Shown: positions 16,463 to 25,663 of the stretch, in pieces | How the letters are laid out: every line of letters starts with the position of its first letter | How positions within the stretch are numbered: the first letter of the stretch is position 1 | Origin: JBHYDC01 sp051861205 | GTDB taxonomy: Bacteria; Pseudomonadota; Alphaproteobacteria; Rhizobiales; Pleomorphomonadaceae | NCBI GenBank assembly: GCA_051861205.1 | Contig: JBHYDC010000003.1 | Coordinates: forward strand, 62,001 to 126,000 | DNA: 64,000 nt | Direction: 5' to 3' | Position numbers and translations under genes: made by a program | The notes under the pieces: model-generated | The model's input: the letters and a program-made list of their open reading frames with translations, nothing else | What the model was told of the DNA's origin: nothing | The model's database searches: none

Positions 16463-17558
16463 CTCCCGTTGGAACCAAGAGCGTGAAGCGCGCGGGGTGG
16501 CGCACGCGGGCGGCTTGGCGCCAAGCGTCTTCTCCGGTGCCGAAGAAAATGTCGCCGCGCGAGGGCCCGAGGATGGCGGACCCGGTGTCTTGTGCGATCA
16601 TGAGGCGGCGGAAGGGCGTTGGATGGCCCTCGACGCCGTCAAGCCGGGCTTCGATGAAGACAGGCACGTGGAAGGTGACGAGGTGGCGATCGATCGCGAG
16701 CGAACGGCCGGGCGTGAGCGGCACGCCCGCAGCGGCCACGGGACCGAGCGCCGGATCGGGCACGGGGGCCTCGCGGAAGAAAATGAACGACCGGTTGCGC
16801 GCCATGACGGCAGGCGCCTCGCCTGGATTTTCGACGAGCCAGCGCTTCAGAACATCGGCCGTCGCCTCGGCCGGCGTCATCAGGCCGCGTTCCACAAGCA
16901 CGCGCGCGATCGGGAAATAGGGATGACCGGTCTTACCCGCAAAGCCGATGCGAAGTACCCCGCCGCCCGGCAGCCTAACGCGGGCCGACCCTTGAACGTG
17001 GATGAAGAAAGCCTCGACCCAGCTTTCGACATAGCAAAGCACGGGCACCTTGGCGCCGAGCGCGCCGGCCATGATGGCGGCCCGGTCGGGATAGGCCTCC
17101 AGCCGGCCGTCGGGCAGACGGCGCGCCCAGGTGAGTGCGGGATCGAGATCGCCGCGCGCGTCCTCCGGCTTCACCTCGTGAAGGTCATCGGGGCGGGCGT
17201 AGATCGGGATGGGAAAGCGCGGGGAGGCTTTGAGGGCGCCATCGATTTCCGGCTCGAAATAGCCGGTGACGAAGCCCTGCCCCTGATGCGGGTGGACGCG
17301 AAGCGGCGTGAAATGGGCCTCGAAGAAGCGGCGGGCGGCGGCGGCGGCTTGCGAACCGAGCGCAAGCGCGGCCCTTGCCGCAGGGAGGAGCGATTCGCCG
17401 TCCGGGCCGAGGGCTCGCGTTTTTGGCGGCGAAGCGAGGATCTTCTTAGCGGAGAGGCGAAAAGCGGCGAGAGCCTGCGCGGCATCGTCCTCGCCCCAGC
17501 CTTCGAGACGGGAAAAGGGGACCGGCTCCAAGCGAGCCGGACTTTGGCTTTCCGTCAT
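16443..17558 (-). CDS. mltA: Membrane-bound lytic murein transglycosylase A family protein
   Basis: Cleaves peptidoglycan glycan strands to 1,6-anhydromuropeptides. The 371-residue protein has the MltA barrel signatures FVTGYFEPEIDGAL, YVESWVEAFFIHVQGSARV, FAGKTGHPY and the 3D-like catalytic end AQDTGSAILGPSRGDIFFG with its conserved Asp. I do not see a signal peptide or lipobox at the predicted N-terminus (MTESQSPARLEPVPFSRL), unlike E. coli MltA. Either the start lies upstream or export differs; however, the preceding gene stops only 3 bases away, so the start looks right. It is coupled to the Tim44-like gene and to smr. Confidence 0.9.
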   Translation of the reverse strand: MTESQSPARLEPVPFSRLEGWGEDDAAQALAAFRLSAKKILASPPKTRALGPDGESLLPAARAALALGSQAAAAARRFFEAHFTPLRVHPHQGQGFVTGYFEPEIDGALKASPRFPIPIYARPDDLHEVKPEDARGDLDPALTWARRLPDGRLEAYPDRAAIMAGALGAKVPVLCYVESWVEAFFIHVQGSARVRLPGGGVLRIGFAGKTGHPYFPIARVLVERGLMTPAEATADVLKRWLVENPGEAPAVMARNRSFIFFREAPVPDPALGPVAAAGVPLTPGRSLAIDRHLVTFHVPVFIEARLDGVEGHPTPFRRLMIAQDTGSAILGPSRGDIFFGTGEDAWRQAARVRHPARFTLLVPTGDAGRGA

Positions 17559-17561
17559 GGC

Positions 17562-18278
17562 TCAGCCGTCGGCTTCGGTCGCGACGAGTTTCCAGTTCGG
17601 ATCGCGGGAGCGAACGTCGCGGGCGAAGGTCCAGACGTCGGTGACATCGCCGACCTTGGCCGGGTCGCCGTCGATCACCTTGCCGCTACTGTCGCGGGTG
17701 ACGGAGATGAGCTGCGAGACGAAGCGCACGGTGATCTGCGCGGACCCCGCTTTCAACGCGGCCTCGGTGATCTCGGCCTTGTCGATGCCCACGAAGGTGG
17801 TCTCGACGGTTTCGCCCCGGCTCTCGCGATCGCGGATGGCCTCGGCAAAGCCGTCGTAAACCTCGGATCCGAGGAGACCCTTCAAGGTTTCGCGGTCGCC
17901 GGAGGCGAAAGCCGAAACGATCATCTCGTAGGCGGCACGGGCGCCGCCGAGGAAATCCTCGGCGTCGAAATTCTTGTCGGCCGAAACGATCGTCTTCAAG
18001 GCCGTATTGAGCGCGCTTCCAACAGGCGCGACGGAATCGATACGCCCGCCCGACGCTTCGGTTGCCATGACAGGCGTCTTGGTCCCGCGCGGCAGCGCAA
18101 CGACATTGTCGTTGGTGTCGCCGGCAACGGGGGCCTGACGATCGTCGGACCGGCTATAGGGATCCGTGGGCGGGCGTTCATTGCCCGTCCGGCGCCCCAG
18201 CACGCTGCGCAACCGCCAGAAGACGGCGATGGCCACGACCAGGAAAATCAGACTTGTGACGTCGAGAAATCCACCCAT
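17562..18278 (-). CDS. Tim44/TimA-like domain protein with N-terminal membrane anchor
   Basis: A 238-residue protein. One N-terminal membrane segment (LDVTSLIFLVVAIAVFWRLRSVLGRR) is followed by a polar linker and a C-terminal Tim44-like domain. Recognisable parts of that domain are FDAEDFLGGARAAYEMIVSAFASGDRETLKGLL and VTDVWTFARDVRSRDPNWKLVAT. In mitochondria Tim44 tethers the import motor; bacterial TimA-like proteins are inner-membrane proteins of uncertain role. The ATG at 18278 is chosen because the membrane segment begins directly after it and GGAGG lies 13 bases upstream; longer in-frame starts give a basic unstructured leader. It is first in the operon with mltA, smr and xre, and divergent from fxsA. 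Confidence 0.88.
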   Translation of the reverse strand: MGGFLDVTSLIFLVVAIAVFWRLRSVLGRRTGNERPPTDPYSRSDDRQAPVAGDTNDNVVALPRGTKTPVMATEASGGRIDSVAPVGSALNTALKTIVSADKNFDAEDFLGGARAAYEMIVSAFASGDRETLKGLLGSEVYDGFAEAIRDRESRGETVETTFVGIDKAEITEAALKAGSAQITVRFVSQLISVTRDSSGKVIDGDPAKVGDVTDVWTFARDVRSRDPNWKLVATEADG

Positions 18279-18483
18279 CCCGGCAATCCGGCCTCCGGTC
18301 TCGCGCAGGTCCCGGTTTGGAACCTGCTGGCGACACGCTTCCATACCACCTATGTAATGCGTGGCGAGCCAGCATAAAGGGCCGGACCGCCGCAGTGAAG
18401 CATGATGGAGGTTTGCCATCTCGCGGCGCCGCTGGCAACGAAAGATCGTGCCGCCCATCACCCCTTGCCGTCCGGAGACGCGA

Positions 18484-18990
18484 ATGCGCCTCGCCCGCCT
18501 CATTCCCCTCGTCTTTCTTTTCATTCCGATCCTGGAAATCGCGACGTTTATCTTCGTCGGATCCCGAATCGGCATTTTGGCGACGATCGGCCTCGTGATC
18601 GCAGCCGGGCTGATCGGCGTCGCCTTGGTGCGCCTTCAGGGCTTGCGCTTGATCAAAGAAATCCAAGCCGACATCAAGGCCGGACGCTTGCCGGCGGAAA
18701 AGCTTTTGAACGGCGCGATGATCGCATTCGCGGGGCTCTTGTTCCTGCTGCCGGGATTTCTTTCCGACATTGCCGGGCTCCTGTTCCTGCTGCCCTTCGT
18801 GCGAGGGGCGATCATCCGGGTGATGCGGGCCAACATGACCGTGGTGACGACCGCAACGGGCGAAACATGGACGCGGACCAAGCGCGAGGACGGCGTCGTC
18901 GATCTCGAACCGGAGGACTGGCGCCGGGACGACGCCGGCTCGCCCTGGTCGGGCGTGCCCAAGGAACCGCCGGTGATCGGGCGGGAGTGA
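18484..18990 (+). CDS. fxsA: FxsA family inner-membrane protein
   Basis: A 168-residue protein with the FxsA layout. A first hydrophobic segment (LIPLVFLFIPILEIATFIFVG) is followed by GILATIGLVIAAGLIGVALV, an amphipathic region RLPAEKLLNGAM, and FAGLLFLLPGFLSDIAGLLFLLP, with a hydrophilic C-terminus. FxsA was first described in E. coli as affecting exclusion of phage T7 by the F plasmid; its normal role is unclear. ATG 18484 has GGAGA upstream. It lies in the conserved pair with secB and divergent from the Tim44-like gene. Confidence 0.9.
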   Translation: MRLARLIPLVFLFIPILEIATFIFVGSRIGILATIGLVIAAGLIGVALVRLQGLRLIKEIQADIKAGRLPAEKLLNGAMIAFAGLLFLLPGFLSDIAGLLFLLPFVRGAIIRVMRANMTVVTTATGETWTRTKREDGVVDLEPEDWRRDDAGSPWSGVPKEPPVIGRE

Positions 18991-19140
18991 AGCGGACCGG
19001 CGCGGGAGGGGCTCTTTGGCAAGGCGGACTGCTTGCGCGATGACGCCTTGGCGTGATAGCCGTCCCGCGACTTCGGGCGATTTTTCAGCCCGGCCACCCG
19101 GTGCCCGGACCGGCTTTCCGGCCCTTGAGGAGATGACAGG

Positions 19141-19614
19141 ATGAGCTCGCTCAGTCCCGACCAGCAGGGCAGCGCGCAGCCCTCGCTCAACGTGGTCGCG
19201 CAATATGTGAAGGATTTCTCCTTCGAAAACCCCAAGGCGCCGGACAGCTTGCGCCCACGCGAGGGCGGGCCGCAGATCAGCGTGGGGGTCAACGTATCCT
19301 CGCGTCAGCGGTCGGCAACGGAATACGAAGTCGATCTGAAGATGGAAATCACCGCGAAGGCCGACGGTGACGTGGTGTTCAACATCGAACTGCTCTACGG
19401 CGGGCTTTTCCAGGTGCAAAACGTGCCCCAGCAGCATCTGCACCCATTCGTCATGATCGAATGCCCGCGCCTTCTCTTCCCCTTCGCGCGGCAGATCGTG
19501 GCGGATGCGGCGGTGCGGGGCGGCTTCCCCCCGCTGATGATCGACCCGATCGACTTCGTTTCGCTCTACCAGCAGTTCGTGGCGCGCGCGCAGCAGCAGC
19601 AGTCGGTGAACTGA
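19141..19614 (+). CDS. secB: Protein-export chaperone SecB
   Basis: SecB binds unfolded precursors and delivers them to SecA. The 157-residue length is typical. Recognisable are ISVGVNVSSRQRSATEYEVDLKMEITA, the acidic/hydrophobic core VVFNIELLYGGLFQVQNVP, and FPFARQIVADAAVRGGFPPLMIDPIDFVSLYQQ. A strong ribosome binding site (GAGGAGA) precedes the ATG. A perfect terminator follows 28 bases after the stop. Confidence 0.96.
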   Translation: MSSLSPDQQGSAQPSLNVVAQYVKDFSFENPKAPDSLRPREGGPQISVGVNVSSRQRSATEYEVDLKMEITAKADGDVVFNIELLYGGLFQVQNVPQQHLHPFVMIECPRLLFPFARQIVADAAVRGGFPPLMIDPIDFVSLYQQFVARAQQQQSVN

Positions 19615-19642
19615 GCGGCGACAGGGCTCTTGTCGTTATTTG

Positions 19643-19674
19643 AAAATGGCGCCGGAGCGATCCGGCGCCATTTT
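19643..19674 (+). terminator. secB terminator
   Basis: A perfect 14-bp stem (AAAATGGCGCCGGA / TCCGGCGCCATTTT) with the stable tetraloop GCGA; the stem itself supplies the T run. It closes the fxsA-secB region. Confidence 0.9.
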
Positions 19675-19815
19675 CGTTGAGGCGCACCGAGATGCACAGG
19701 TCTTTGCGATTTTTTTACCAATAATTTGAGGCATTTGGATCTTTTTCCGTGGCAGCGGGTTTCCCGTGCTGATGCCGCCAGACGGCTTCGAAATACACGT
19801 AACGAGGCCGGTGCG

Positions 19816-20025
19816 ATGACGCAGCCCGCAACGCCTAAACTTTCCCCTGACTTGCAGCGTCACCTTGGACGGTGTCTGAGAGCTGGAACGAACCAGATCT
19901 TGCATGAACCGTTGCGCGGTCGGATCGCGGCGCTGATGGACGAACTCGACGCTGTAAGCGCCGACGACCAGCGCGAGCGGGGTTTGGTGTACGAGCTCGG
20001 ATTAGAGCGCGCCGACCGTGGCTGA
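19816..20025 (+). CDS. NepR-like small anti-sigma factor candidate
   Basis: A 69-residue protein whose middle (LQRHLGRCLRAGTNQILHEP and RIAALMDELD) follows the NepR pattern IG..LR..Y..v..EPvP.R...LL..L. NepR is the anti-sigma factor that holds EcfG until PhyR is phosphorylated, in the alphaproteobacterial general stress response. The usual proline pair after EP is not conserved (EPLRGR). Start ATG 19816 with GAGG upstream; a longer frame from 19726 is arginine-rich and less likely. No phyR or ecfG is adjacent, but a HWE-type kinase, the kinase class that feeds PhyR, lies 1.4 kb downstream. Weak similarity; could be an unrelated small protein. Confidence 0.45.
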   Translation: MTQPATPKLSPDLQRHLGRCLRAGTNQILHEPLRGRIAALMDELDAVSADDQRERGLVYELGLERADRG

Positions 20026-20062
20026 AGACAGTCGGCGCTTCTCCGATGTCGACGGCACACTC

Positions 20063-21133
20063 CTAACGAATGGCCGCAGCAAGAACCGGGGTGGACGCAA
20101 GTTCGGCCGGACAGGGTGCGCTTGGAGCGCGGCCGGAGGCCGACGCACGCCCGGCGATCCGCGTGAGCCGATTTTCGCAGATCATGCGCTGGGCGGGGTT
20201 GACGTCCTTGATCCCGTGGCCGGCGACATCGCGGATATCGTTGCCCCGGACGATGTTGTCACGGCCGTGATCGACGGTGTCGCCGCCGATGCGGATGCCA
20301 GCGCCCGCGATCGGCCCTATGATTGCGTTTTCCACGATCGCGTTGGCGGTGCCGCGCGAGGAGATGCCCGCGCTTTCCGGATCGAGGTTGCCCCGGCAGG
20401 TGTTGGCCGACACGACATTGTCGTGAGAATACTCCTTCATATCAACGCACTCGGCGGGCGCGACGATGGTGTTGAAGGCGATCAGGTTGTCGTGGGACCG
20501 GTCGGGTAGGTTTGTGGGGAGCCCGAGCGGGGCATTGGCCGGAACGCGCTCGGCCGCATTCTTGGCAAGCTGCTCGGGCGCGGTGCCGATATAGATGCCC
20601 TCCCCGTTCTTCGTGCCGGCAAGATCAAAGCCCGTGGCCCCGCAGCCGGTGACGGTGTTGTCGGTGATGCGGTTGTAGCTGGCCTGATAGCGGATGCGGA
20701 TGCACTCGCCGCCGGCATTCTGGAACCGGTTGTTGCTGATGACGACGCCGCGCGTTCCAAACATCCAAAGCAGGATATCGGCATCGCGCAATGTGAACCC
20801 CGTCATGGCGATGTGATCGTGGTAGATGTTGACGAGGCGCCCGCGCATTGGCTTTGGTGACTTGATCGACACCGCGCCCTCCGCCCGAAGCAGGATCGGC
20901 TTTTCCGCCGTGCCGGAACGGACGGTGGTGACGATTTCGGCGTAGACGCCTTCGCCGACGATCACGGTGTCGCCGGGGCCGGCGATTTTGAGGCCGGCGG
21001 CGATAGCGTTGAACGGCCGCGCGAGCGAGCCGTTTCCGCCCGTAGGCGCCGAGCGGCTCACATGGATTTCCGCAGCGCTGGCGGGCAAGGCCGATATTAA
21101 GCCGCAGAATGCAATGGCTGTCAGGACGCGCAT
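20063..21133 (-). CDS. Secreted right-handed beta-helix repeat protein
   Basis: A 356-residue protein with a cleavable signal peptide (MRVLTAIAFCGLISALPASA / AEIHVSR). It then has the DUF1565-like entry motif GNGSLARPFNAIAAGLKIAGPGDTVIVGEGVY and repeated parallel beta-helix rungs (for example GVVISNNRFQNAGGE, YNRITDNTVTGCGATG, HDNVVSANTCRG, RDNIVRGNDIRDVAGHG). Such folds occur in polysaccharide lyases, pectinases and NosD-like proteins. No catalytic residues can be assigned, so substrate and activity are unknown. It ends convergently close to the NepR-like gene. Ribosome binding site GAGGAGAG is strong. Confidence 0.85.
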   Translation of the reverse strand: MRVLTAIAFCGLISALPASAAEIHVSRSAPTGGNGSLARPFNAIAAGLKIAGPGDTVIVGEGVYAEIVTTVRSGTAEKPILLRAEGAVSIKSPKPMRGRLVNIYHDHIAMTGFTLRDADILLWMFGTRGVVISNNRFQNAGGECIRIRYQASYNRITDNTVTGCGATGFDLAGTKNGEGIYIGTAPEQLAKNAAERVPANAPLGLPTNLPDRSHDNLIAFNTIVAPAECVDMKEYSHDNVVSANTCRGNLDPESAGISSRGTANAIVENAIIGPIAGAGIRIGGDTVDHGRDNIVRGNDIRDVAGHGIKDVNPAQRMICENRLTRIAGRASASGRAPSAPCPAELASTPVLAAAIR

Positions 21134-21430
21134 GTCTTGCTCTCCTCGTATTTGTGAGAGACACGCTACCGATTACTTTTATACGTCTTTTGAAGAACGC
21201 TGCTAAAATGCAATGTATGCAATTATAGACAAAGAATGACTTGAAAGGTCTAAGGTTTAGCAGTTACCCTTGCGAATGATGCGGAGCGTCCCCGCGCGTG
21301 GGCGGGCAGACGGCGCGGCGGTGCTTGCTCGCGGTGGTGCAACAACTCCAGATCATTCGCGTTGTTTTTAGGTTGCGTTCGCACAAGGCGGCTTGCGTTT
21401 CCATGACTTCAGGTTCGCGAGGTTAAGGGC

Positions 21431-23065
21431 ATGTTTCTCACCGACGGCGGATCAATGGGCGAGCTGATACGGCGCCACGACTGGTCGCAAACCGAGTTCG
21501 GGCCGCTGGAAAACTGGCCACATTCGCTGCGTTCGGCGGCGAACATTTGTTTGAGTTCGCTTTTTCCAACCGCGATCTACTGGGGGCGGAGCCTCCGGCT
21601 GCTCTACAATGACGCTTGGTCGGCCATTCCCGGACGGCGGCACCCCTGGGCGCTTGGGCGGCCGGCGGAGGAGGTGTGGAACGACATCTGGCATGTCATC
21701 GGGCCGCAAATGCGCGGGGTGATGGAAACAGGACGGGGGTTCGCCACCTACGACGAGATGCTGCCGATGGAGCGCGGCGGGCGAGCCGGGACGCAAATAT
21801 TCTGGAACTACAGCTTCACGCCGATCCAGGGCGATGACGGCCACGTGGAAGGGATTCTCAACAGCGGTCACGAAACGACGGAGCGCGTGCGAACCGAAAG
21901 GCGGCTGGAATTTCTCTTGGAGCTTGGCGACAAGCTGCGGCCGCTTGACGAGCCATCCCTGGTGATCGAGGCGGCAGCCGAGGCGCTCGGGCGCCACCTC
22001 GGCACGACGCGCGTGGGCTATGGCGATGCCGACGAAAGCGGCGACTATGTAACCCTGGAGCAGAACTGGACCGACGGCACCGTACCAGCCAAAACAGGCC
22101 GCTATCGGCTGACCGATTTCGGGCGCGACCTTTTGGACACCCTGCGATCGGGACGGACCGCGGTGGTCAACGACATCAGCTCCGACCGGCACGTCAAGGG
22201 GTGGCGGATCGACGCCTTCGAGACGGTCAAAGTCGCGGCGATGATTACGGTGCCGCTGGTCAAGAAGGGGCGGCTGGTGGCCCTGCTCTACGTCGTCCAG
22301 AACACGCCGCGCGAGTGGACCGACCTTGAAATCTTGATCAGCGAGGAAACCGGCGAGCGCATTTGGGAAGCAGTGGAGCGTGCCCGCGCGCAGCAGCTTC
22401 AAAGGCTGCTGACCCATGAACTCAACCACCGGGTGAAAAACACGTTGGCGACCGTGCAGGGCATCGCCATGCAGACCCTGCGGCAGGCCCAAACGTTGGA
22501 GGATGCCCGCGAAGCGCTGGTGGCACGCCTCGGCGCGCTGGCCAAGGCGCATGATGTTCTAACGCGCGAAAGCTTCGAGGGCGCGATGCTAGCTGATCTG
22601 GTGGAAGCGGCCATGAGCGTGCATGCGGCCGGGCCGGACAGGGTTACCGCGTCCGGACCGGCGGTACGCTTGGCGCCGCGCACAGCACTACCGATCGCGA
22701 TGGCGCTGCATGAGTTGGCGACGAACGCGGTCAAGTACGGTGCGCTCTCCAACGACACCGGCCGGATTGCGATCACTTGGTGGAACCCGGCGGAGCCGCG
22801 CGGCGAACGGTTGCATTTGCAGTGGGCCGAATCCGGCGGGCCTGAGGTCACCCTGCCGACCCGTCGCGGTTTCGGTGTGCGGATGATCGAGCAGGGGCTG
22901 GCGGCCGAGCTTGGCGGCGATGTGCGGATCGAGTTCAGGCCGGAGGGCGTGGTCTGTACGATCGATGCGCCGCTGCCGCCAGAACAAGACCAGCGGAACC
23001 AGCAGGATCAGTTGCCGATCGGGGCAAGGCCGTTGATGAGAGCGCCAAGTTCGTCATCGTCATAA
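21431..23065 (+). CDS. PAS/GAF sensor kinase of the HWE family
   Basis: A 544-residue cytoplasmic kinase with no membrane segment. The N-terminal PAS-like module (about 10-150) contains WPHSLRSAANICLSS and IFWNYSFTPIQGDDGHVEGI. The GAF domain (about 165-310) carries LGTTRVGYGDAD and VPLVKKGRLVALLYV. The transmitter has the phosphohistidine in HELNHRVKNTLATVQGIAMQ, a hallmark of HWE/HisKA_2 kinases, and the ATPase N box in LHELATNAVKYGALS. The ligand of the GAF domain is unknown and no chromophore cysteine can be assigned. Its 3' end overlaps the GH25 gene on the opposite strand by 58 bases. No response regulator is adjacent. Confidence 0.9.
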   Translation: MFLTDGGSMGELIRRHDWSQTEFGPLENWPHSLRSAANICLSSLFPTAIYWGRSLRLLYNDAWSAIPGRRHPWALGRPAEEVWNDIWHVIGPQMRGVMETGRGFATYDEMLPMERGGRAGTQIFWNYSFTPIQGDDGHVEGILNSGHETTERVRTERRLEFLLELGDKLRPLDEPSLVIEAAAEALGRHLGTTRVGYGDADESGDYVTLEQNWTDGTVPAKTGRYRLTDFGRDLLDTLRSGRTAVVNDISSDRHVKGWRIDAFETVKVAAMITVPLVKKGRLVALLYVVQNTPREWTDLEILISEETGERIWEAVERARAQQLQRLLTHELNHRVKNTLATVQGIAMQTLRQAQTLEDAREALVARLGALAKAHDVLTRESFEGAMLADLVEAAMSVHAAGPDRVTASGPAVRLAPRTALPIAMALHELATNAVKYGALSNDTGRIAITWWNPAEPRGERLHLQWAESGGPEVTLPTRRGFGVRMIEQGLAAELGGDVRIEFRPEGVVCTIDAPLPPEQDQRNQQDQLPIGARPLMRAPSSSSS

Positions 23066-24078
23066 CCGAAGGCAAGCGCGGAGGCCGCCATGGGCGTTTG
23101 ACGCACGGGTGCAGGCGGCGGCTGAAGCAGCGGCAGCGCGGCGCCCGCAACCTCCAGATTTTCACCGGCAGCGGGCGGCGGGGGAGCCGATGGTATGCCG
23201 CCTCGACCGCAGCGGCCGACAAGATTGAGCGTGCCGGCGCTGCGCGGATCGCAGCCGGTGGCAAGGAAGGATGCCCAGTCCGCGTCGGAACCGTAGAAGA
23301 CATTCCGGTCGACCTCGTGGTCGATGCCCGGTACGACGCCGGTTTGGGTCCACTGCCAAAAGGTCCAGCGGCGGTTACGGTAGCGCTCCTGCGGTTCGGC
23401 GGCGGTGGAGCGCAGCCAGAACGGGTTGTCGAAGCGTTCTCCCTCCATCACGTCGCGATGGAAATTGATGTCGGTGTAGATGATCGGCACCTTGCCGGTA
23501 TGCCGCTCCATGGCGGCCAGCATGATGCGGATCTTGGCCATGGCATCCTCACGCGAGACCTTGCGGTTGCAGGTGCGCGAGTGATTGTTCCATTCCACGT
23601 CGAGGACCGGGGGCAAAGCATCGGGTTCGGCCGGAACATTGCGGATGAACCAATCGGCCTGCTCGTGGGCGGGCCGGCACCAATAGACGAAGTGGTAGGC
23701 GCCGCGCGGAACGCCCGCCGCGCGAGCCGAAGCCCAGTTGCGGCGGAAATAGGGATCGATGTAATCGCCGCCCTCTGTGGCCTTGATGAAGGCAAAGCGG
23801 GTGCCGGCGCGCTTCACGGCCGGCCAATCGACCGTGCCCTGGTAGCGCGCGAGATCGATGCCGTGGATCGGGTGGGCATGGGCGCGCGAAACGCCGGGGT
23901 GGGGATCGTTATCGCCCTTGGCGGCATAGCGATTATGCTTGCCATGCTTGACCGGCGCCTCGGCCATGTCGTCGCTGTAAATCGTGCCGCAAGCGGCGAG
24001 CGCGAGGGCGAGCAGCGGAACGATGGCCAACCGCACAAGAGAGTGGCGAGCCGTTAGGACGAGCGACGACGGACGCAT
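23008..24078 (-). CDS. GH25 family lysozyme-like lipoprotein
   Basis: A 356-residue protein with a lipoprotein signal peptide ending in the lipobox LALAAC (Cys about residue 29), then a polar linker and a GH25 muramidase domain (about 70-275). Active-site acids appear in HGIDLARYQGTVDW and PPVLDVEWNNHS (the DxE pair); FAFIKATEGGDYIDPYF and GAYHFVYWC are also family-typical. The C-terminal tail (about 300-356) is proline/alanine-rich. Role: peptidoglycan hydrolysis at the envelope. It is divergent from the GH5-like gene and convergent with the HWE kinase, overlapping its last 58 bases. Confidence 0.9.
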   Translation of the reverse strand: MRPSSLVLTARHSLVRLAIVPLLALALAACGTIYSDDMAEAPVKHGKHNRYAAKGDNDPHPGVSRAHAHPIHGIDLARYQGTVDWPAVKRAGTRFAFIKATEGGDYIDPYFRRNWASARAAGVPRGAYHFVYWCRPAHEQADWFIRNVPAEPDALPPVLDVEWNNHSRTCNRKVSREDAMAKIRIMLAAMERHTGKVPIIYTDINFHRDVMEGERFDNPFWLRSTAAEPQERYRNRRWTFWQWTQTGVVPGIDHEVDRNVFYGSDADWASFLATGCDPRSAGTLNLVGRCGRGGIPSAPPPPAAGENLEVAGAALPLLQPPPAPVRQTPMAASALAFGYDDDELGALINGLAPIGN

Positions 24079-24265
24079 GGAACCTGCAATGACGCTTGTA
24101 CAAACCAGTGTCGGACTTTGCAGGCGTCGCCGTTAACGTTGCGCTAACGCACCGGACTTGGCCGGACATTCCGGCAGGCAGGAACTTTCGCCGGCAGAAC
24201 TGAATTTGTGCGGAATGCAACGTGAGTACGATCGGCAATGGGACCGTTTGCCGGCCAAGGCGTCC

Positions 24266-25663
24266 ATGTCGCCGTGGATCGGCGTGTCGGCAGAGGGCCG
24301 CTATTTCGTGAACGAAACCGGCCAGTCTTGGCTGCCGATCGGGCATAACGAGGCGCTAAGCTGGGTGACTTTCGCCGGCTTGGTGGGCCGCAAAGACGTG
24401 CCGGGGGTGCGCCGGAGGCTGGAGGGGCTGCGGGCTTGCGGCGTGACGTGCCTGCGCATGATGCTGGAGTGTGCCCATCAGCCGCACCGGCTGATCGAGC
24501 AGCCGGTGGGGCGGTTCGTGCCTGACATCGTGCGGTTCTGGGATGATCTATTCGCGCTGTGCGAGGACATAGGCCTGCGCCTGCTGATCACGCCTTTCGA
24601 TACCTACTGGACTTGGATGCGATGGCGCCATCACCCCTACAACGCGGCTAACGGGGGGCCGCTGACCCATCCCTCGCGGATGCTTTTGTGCGAGGGAGCA
24701 CGAGCCGCGATCAAGAACCGGCTTGATTTCGCGGTGCGGCGATGGGGGGCGAGCGGCGCTCTGTTCGCCTGGGATCTATGGAACGAAATCCATCCCGCAC
24801 AAGCGGAGGGCAGCGCGGAGGGCTTCGGCGCGTTCATCGCCGATTTGAGCCGGCATGTGCGGACACTGGAAAAAACGCTTTACGGCCGCACGCACCTCCA
24901 AACGGTTTCTCTGTTCGGACCGGAGCTGCAATGGCGACCGCATATGCCGCTGGCCGAACCGATCTTCCGGCATCCCGATCTCGATTTCGCATCGATCCAC
25001 ATCTACCAGGAAGGCGCGATCGACGATCCCGTCGACACGGTGGGCGGGGCGATCGCGATGGGCCGGATCGTGCGGGATGCGCTGGCCGAGATCGAGGACG
25101 GACGGCCCTTTCTCGACACCGAACATGGCCCGATCCATCGCTTCAAGGACAAGAAGAAGACGCTGCTAGAGGCTTTCGACGACGAATACTTCCGGCATAT
25201 TCAATGGGCGCATCTTGCCTCCGGAGGCGCGGGCGGCGGCATGCGCTGGCCGAACCGCCATCCGCATTGTCTGACGCCGGGCATGCATGCCGCGCAGGCA
25301 TCGCTGGCCGCGTTTTGCGAAGGAATCGATTGGAAACGCTTCTGGAGCGTCAACGTTAGTGACCGGCTGGCCGTGGACCGGATCGGCGTGGTGCCGTTCG
25401 GATGCGCGAGCGACGCCCAAGCGGTGGTCTGGCTCCTGCGGGACGACCGGATCGGAGCGGACGGGCGGCTGGACCGGGCGGCTGCGCCGGTTGAGGCAGC
25501 CATCACCATACCGGGGCTTAGTGCCGGGGCTTACCGGGTGGCCCCCTGGAACACCAAACGAGGCACACCGGAGGCCGCTTTCATCCAAGAGGCGGCCGCC
25601 GGAGAACTGACGGTGCGGGTAAACCTCCGCACCGATCTTGCGCTTGCCGTCCGCAGGCTTTGA
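24266..25663 (+). CDS. GH5-like (cellulase/mannanase fold) glycoside hydrolase
   Basis: About 465 residues forming a TIM-barrel glycosidase similar to GH5/clan A. The probable acid/base Glu is in AWDLWNEIHP and the probable nucleophile Glu in RPFLDTEHGPIH. The N-terminus reads WIGVSAEGRYFVNETGQSWLPIG, the standard opening of this group. There is no signal peptide, so it is predicted to be cytoplasmic and to act on imported oligosaccharides. The C-terminal 100 residues look like a beta-sandwich (TIPGLSAGAYRVAPWNT). Start is uncertain: ATG 24266 (AAGG upstream) or ATG 24215. It sits before the ThuEFG-like transporter, but a 281-base gap argues for separate promoters. The substrate is unknown. 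Confidence 0.75.
   Translation: MSPWIGVSAEGRYFVNETGQSWLPIGHNEALSWVTFAGLVGRKDVPGVRRRLEGLRACGVTCLRMMLECAHQPHRLIEQPVGRFVPDIVRFWDDLFALCEDIGLRLLITPFDTYWTWMRWRHHPYNAANGGPLTHPSRMLLCEGARAAIKNRLDFAVRRWGASGALFAWDLWNEIHPAQAEGSAEGFGAFIADLSRHVRTLEKTLYGRTHLQTVSLFGPELQWRPHMPLAEPIFRHPDLDFASIHIYQEGAIDDPVDTVGGAIAMGRIVRDALAEIEDGRPFLDTEHGPIHRFKDKKKTLLEAFDDEYFRHIQWAHLASGGAGGGMRWPNRHPHCLTPGMHAAQASLAAFCEGIDWKRFWSVNVSDRLAVDRIGVVPFGCASDAQAVVWLLRDDRIGADGRLDRAAAPVEAAITIPGLSAGAYRVAPWNTKRGTPEAAFIQEAAAGELTVRVNLRTDLALAVRRL

Noticed and set aside
16047..18377. A 776-codon plus-strand frame across smr, mltA and the Tim44-like gene
   Set aside because: Lies opposite three recognised genes with overlapping starts and stops; its own translation has no family resemblance.
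24181..24206. GGAAC upstream of the GH5-like gene as an EcfG promoter
   Set aside because: No CGTT-type -10 at the required 16-17 base distance.
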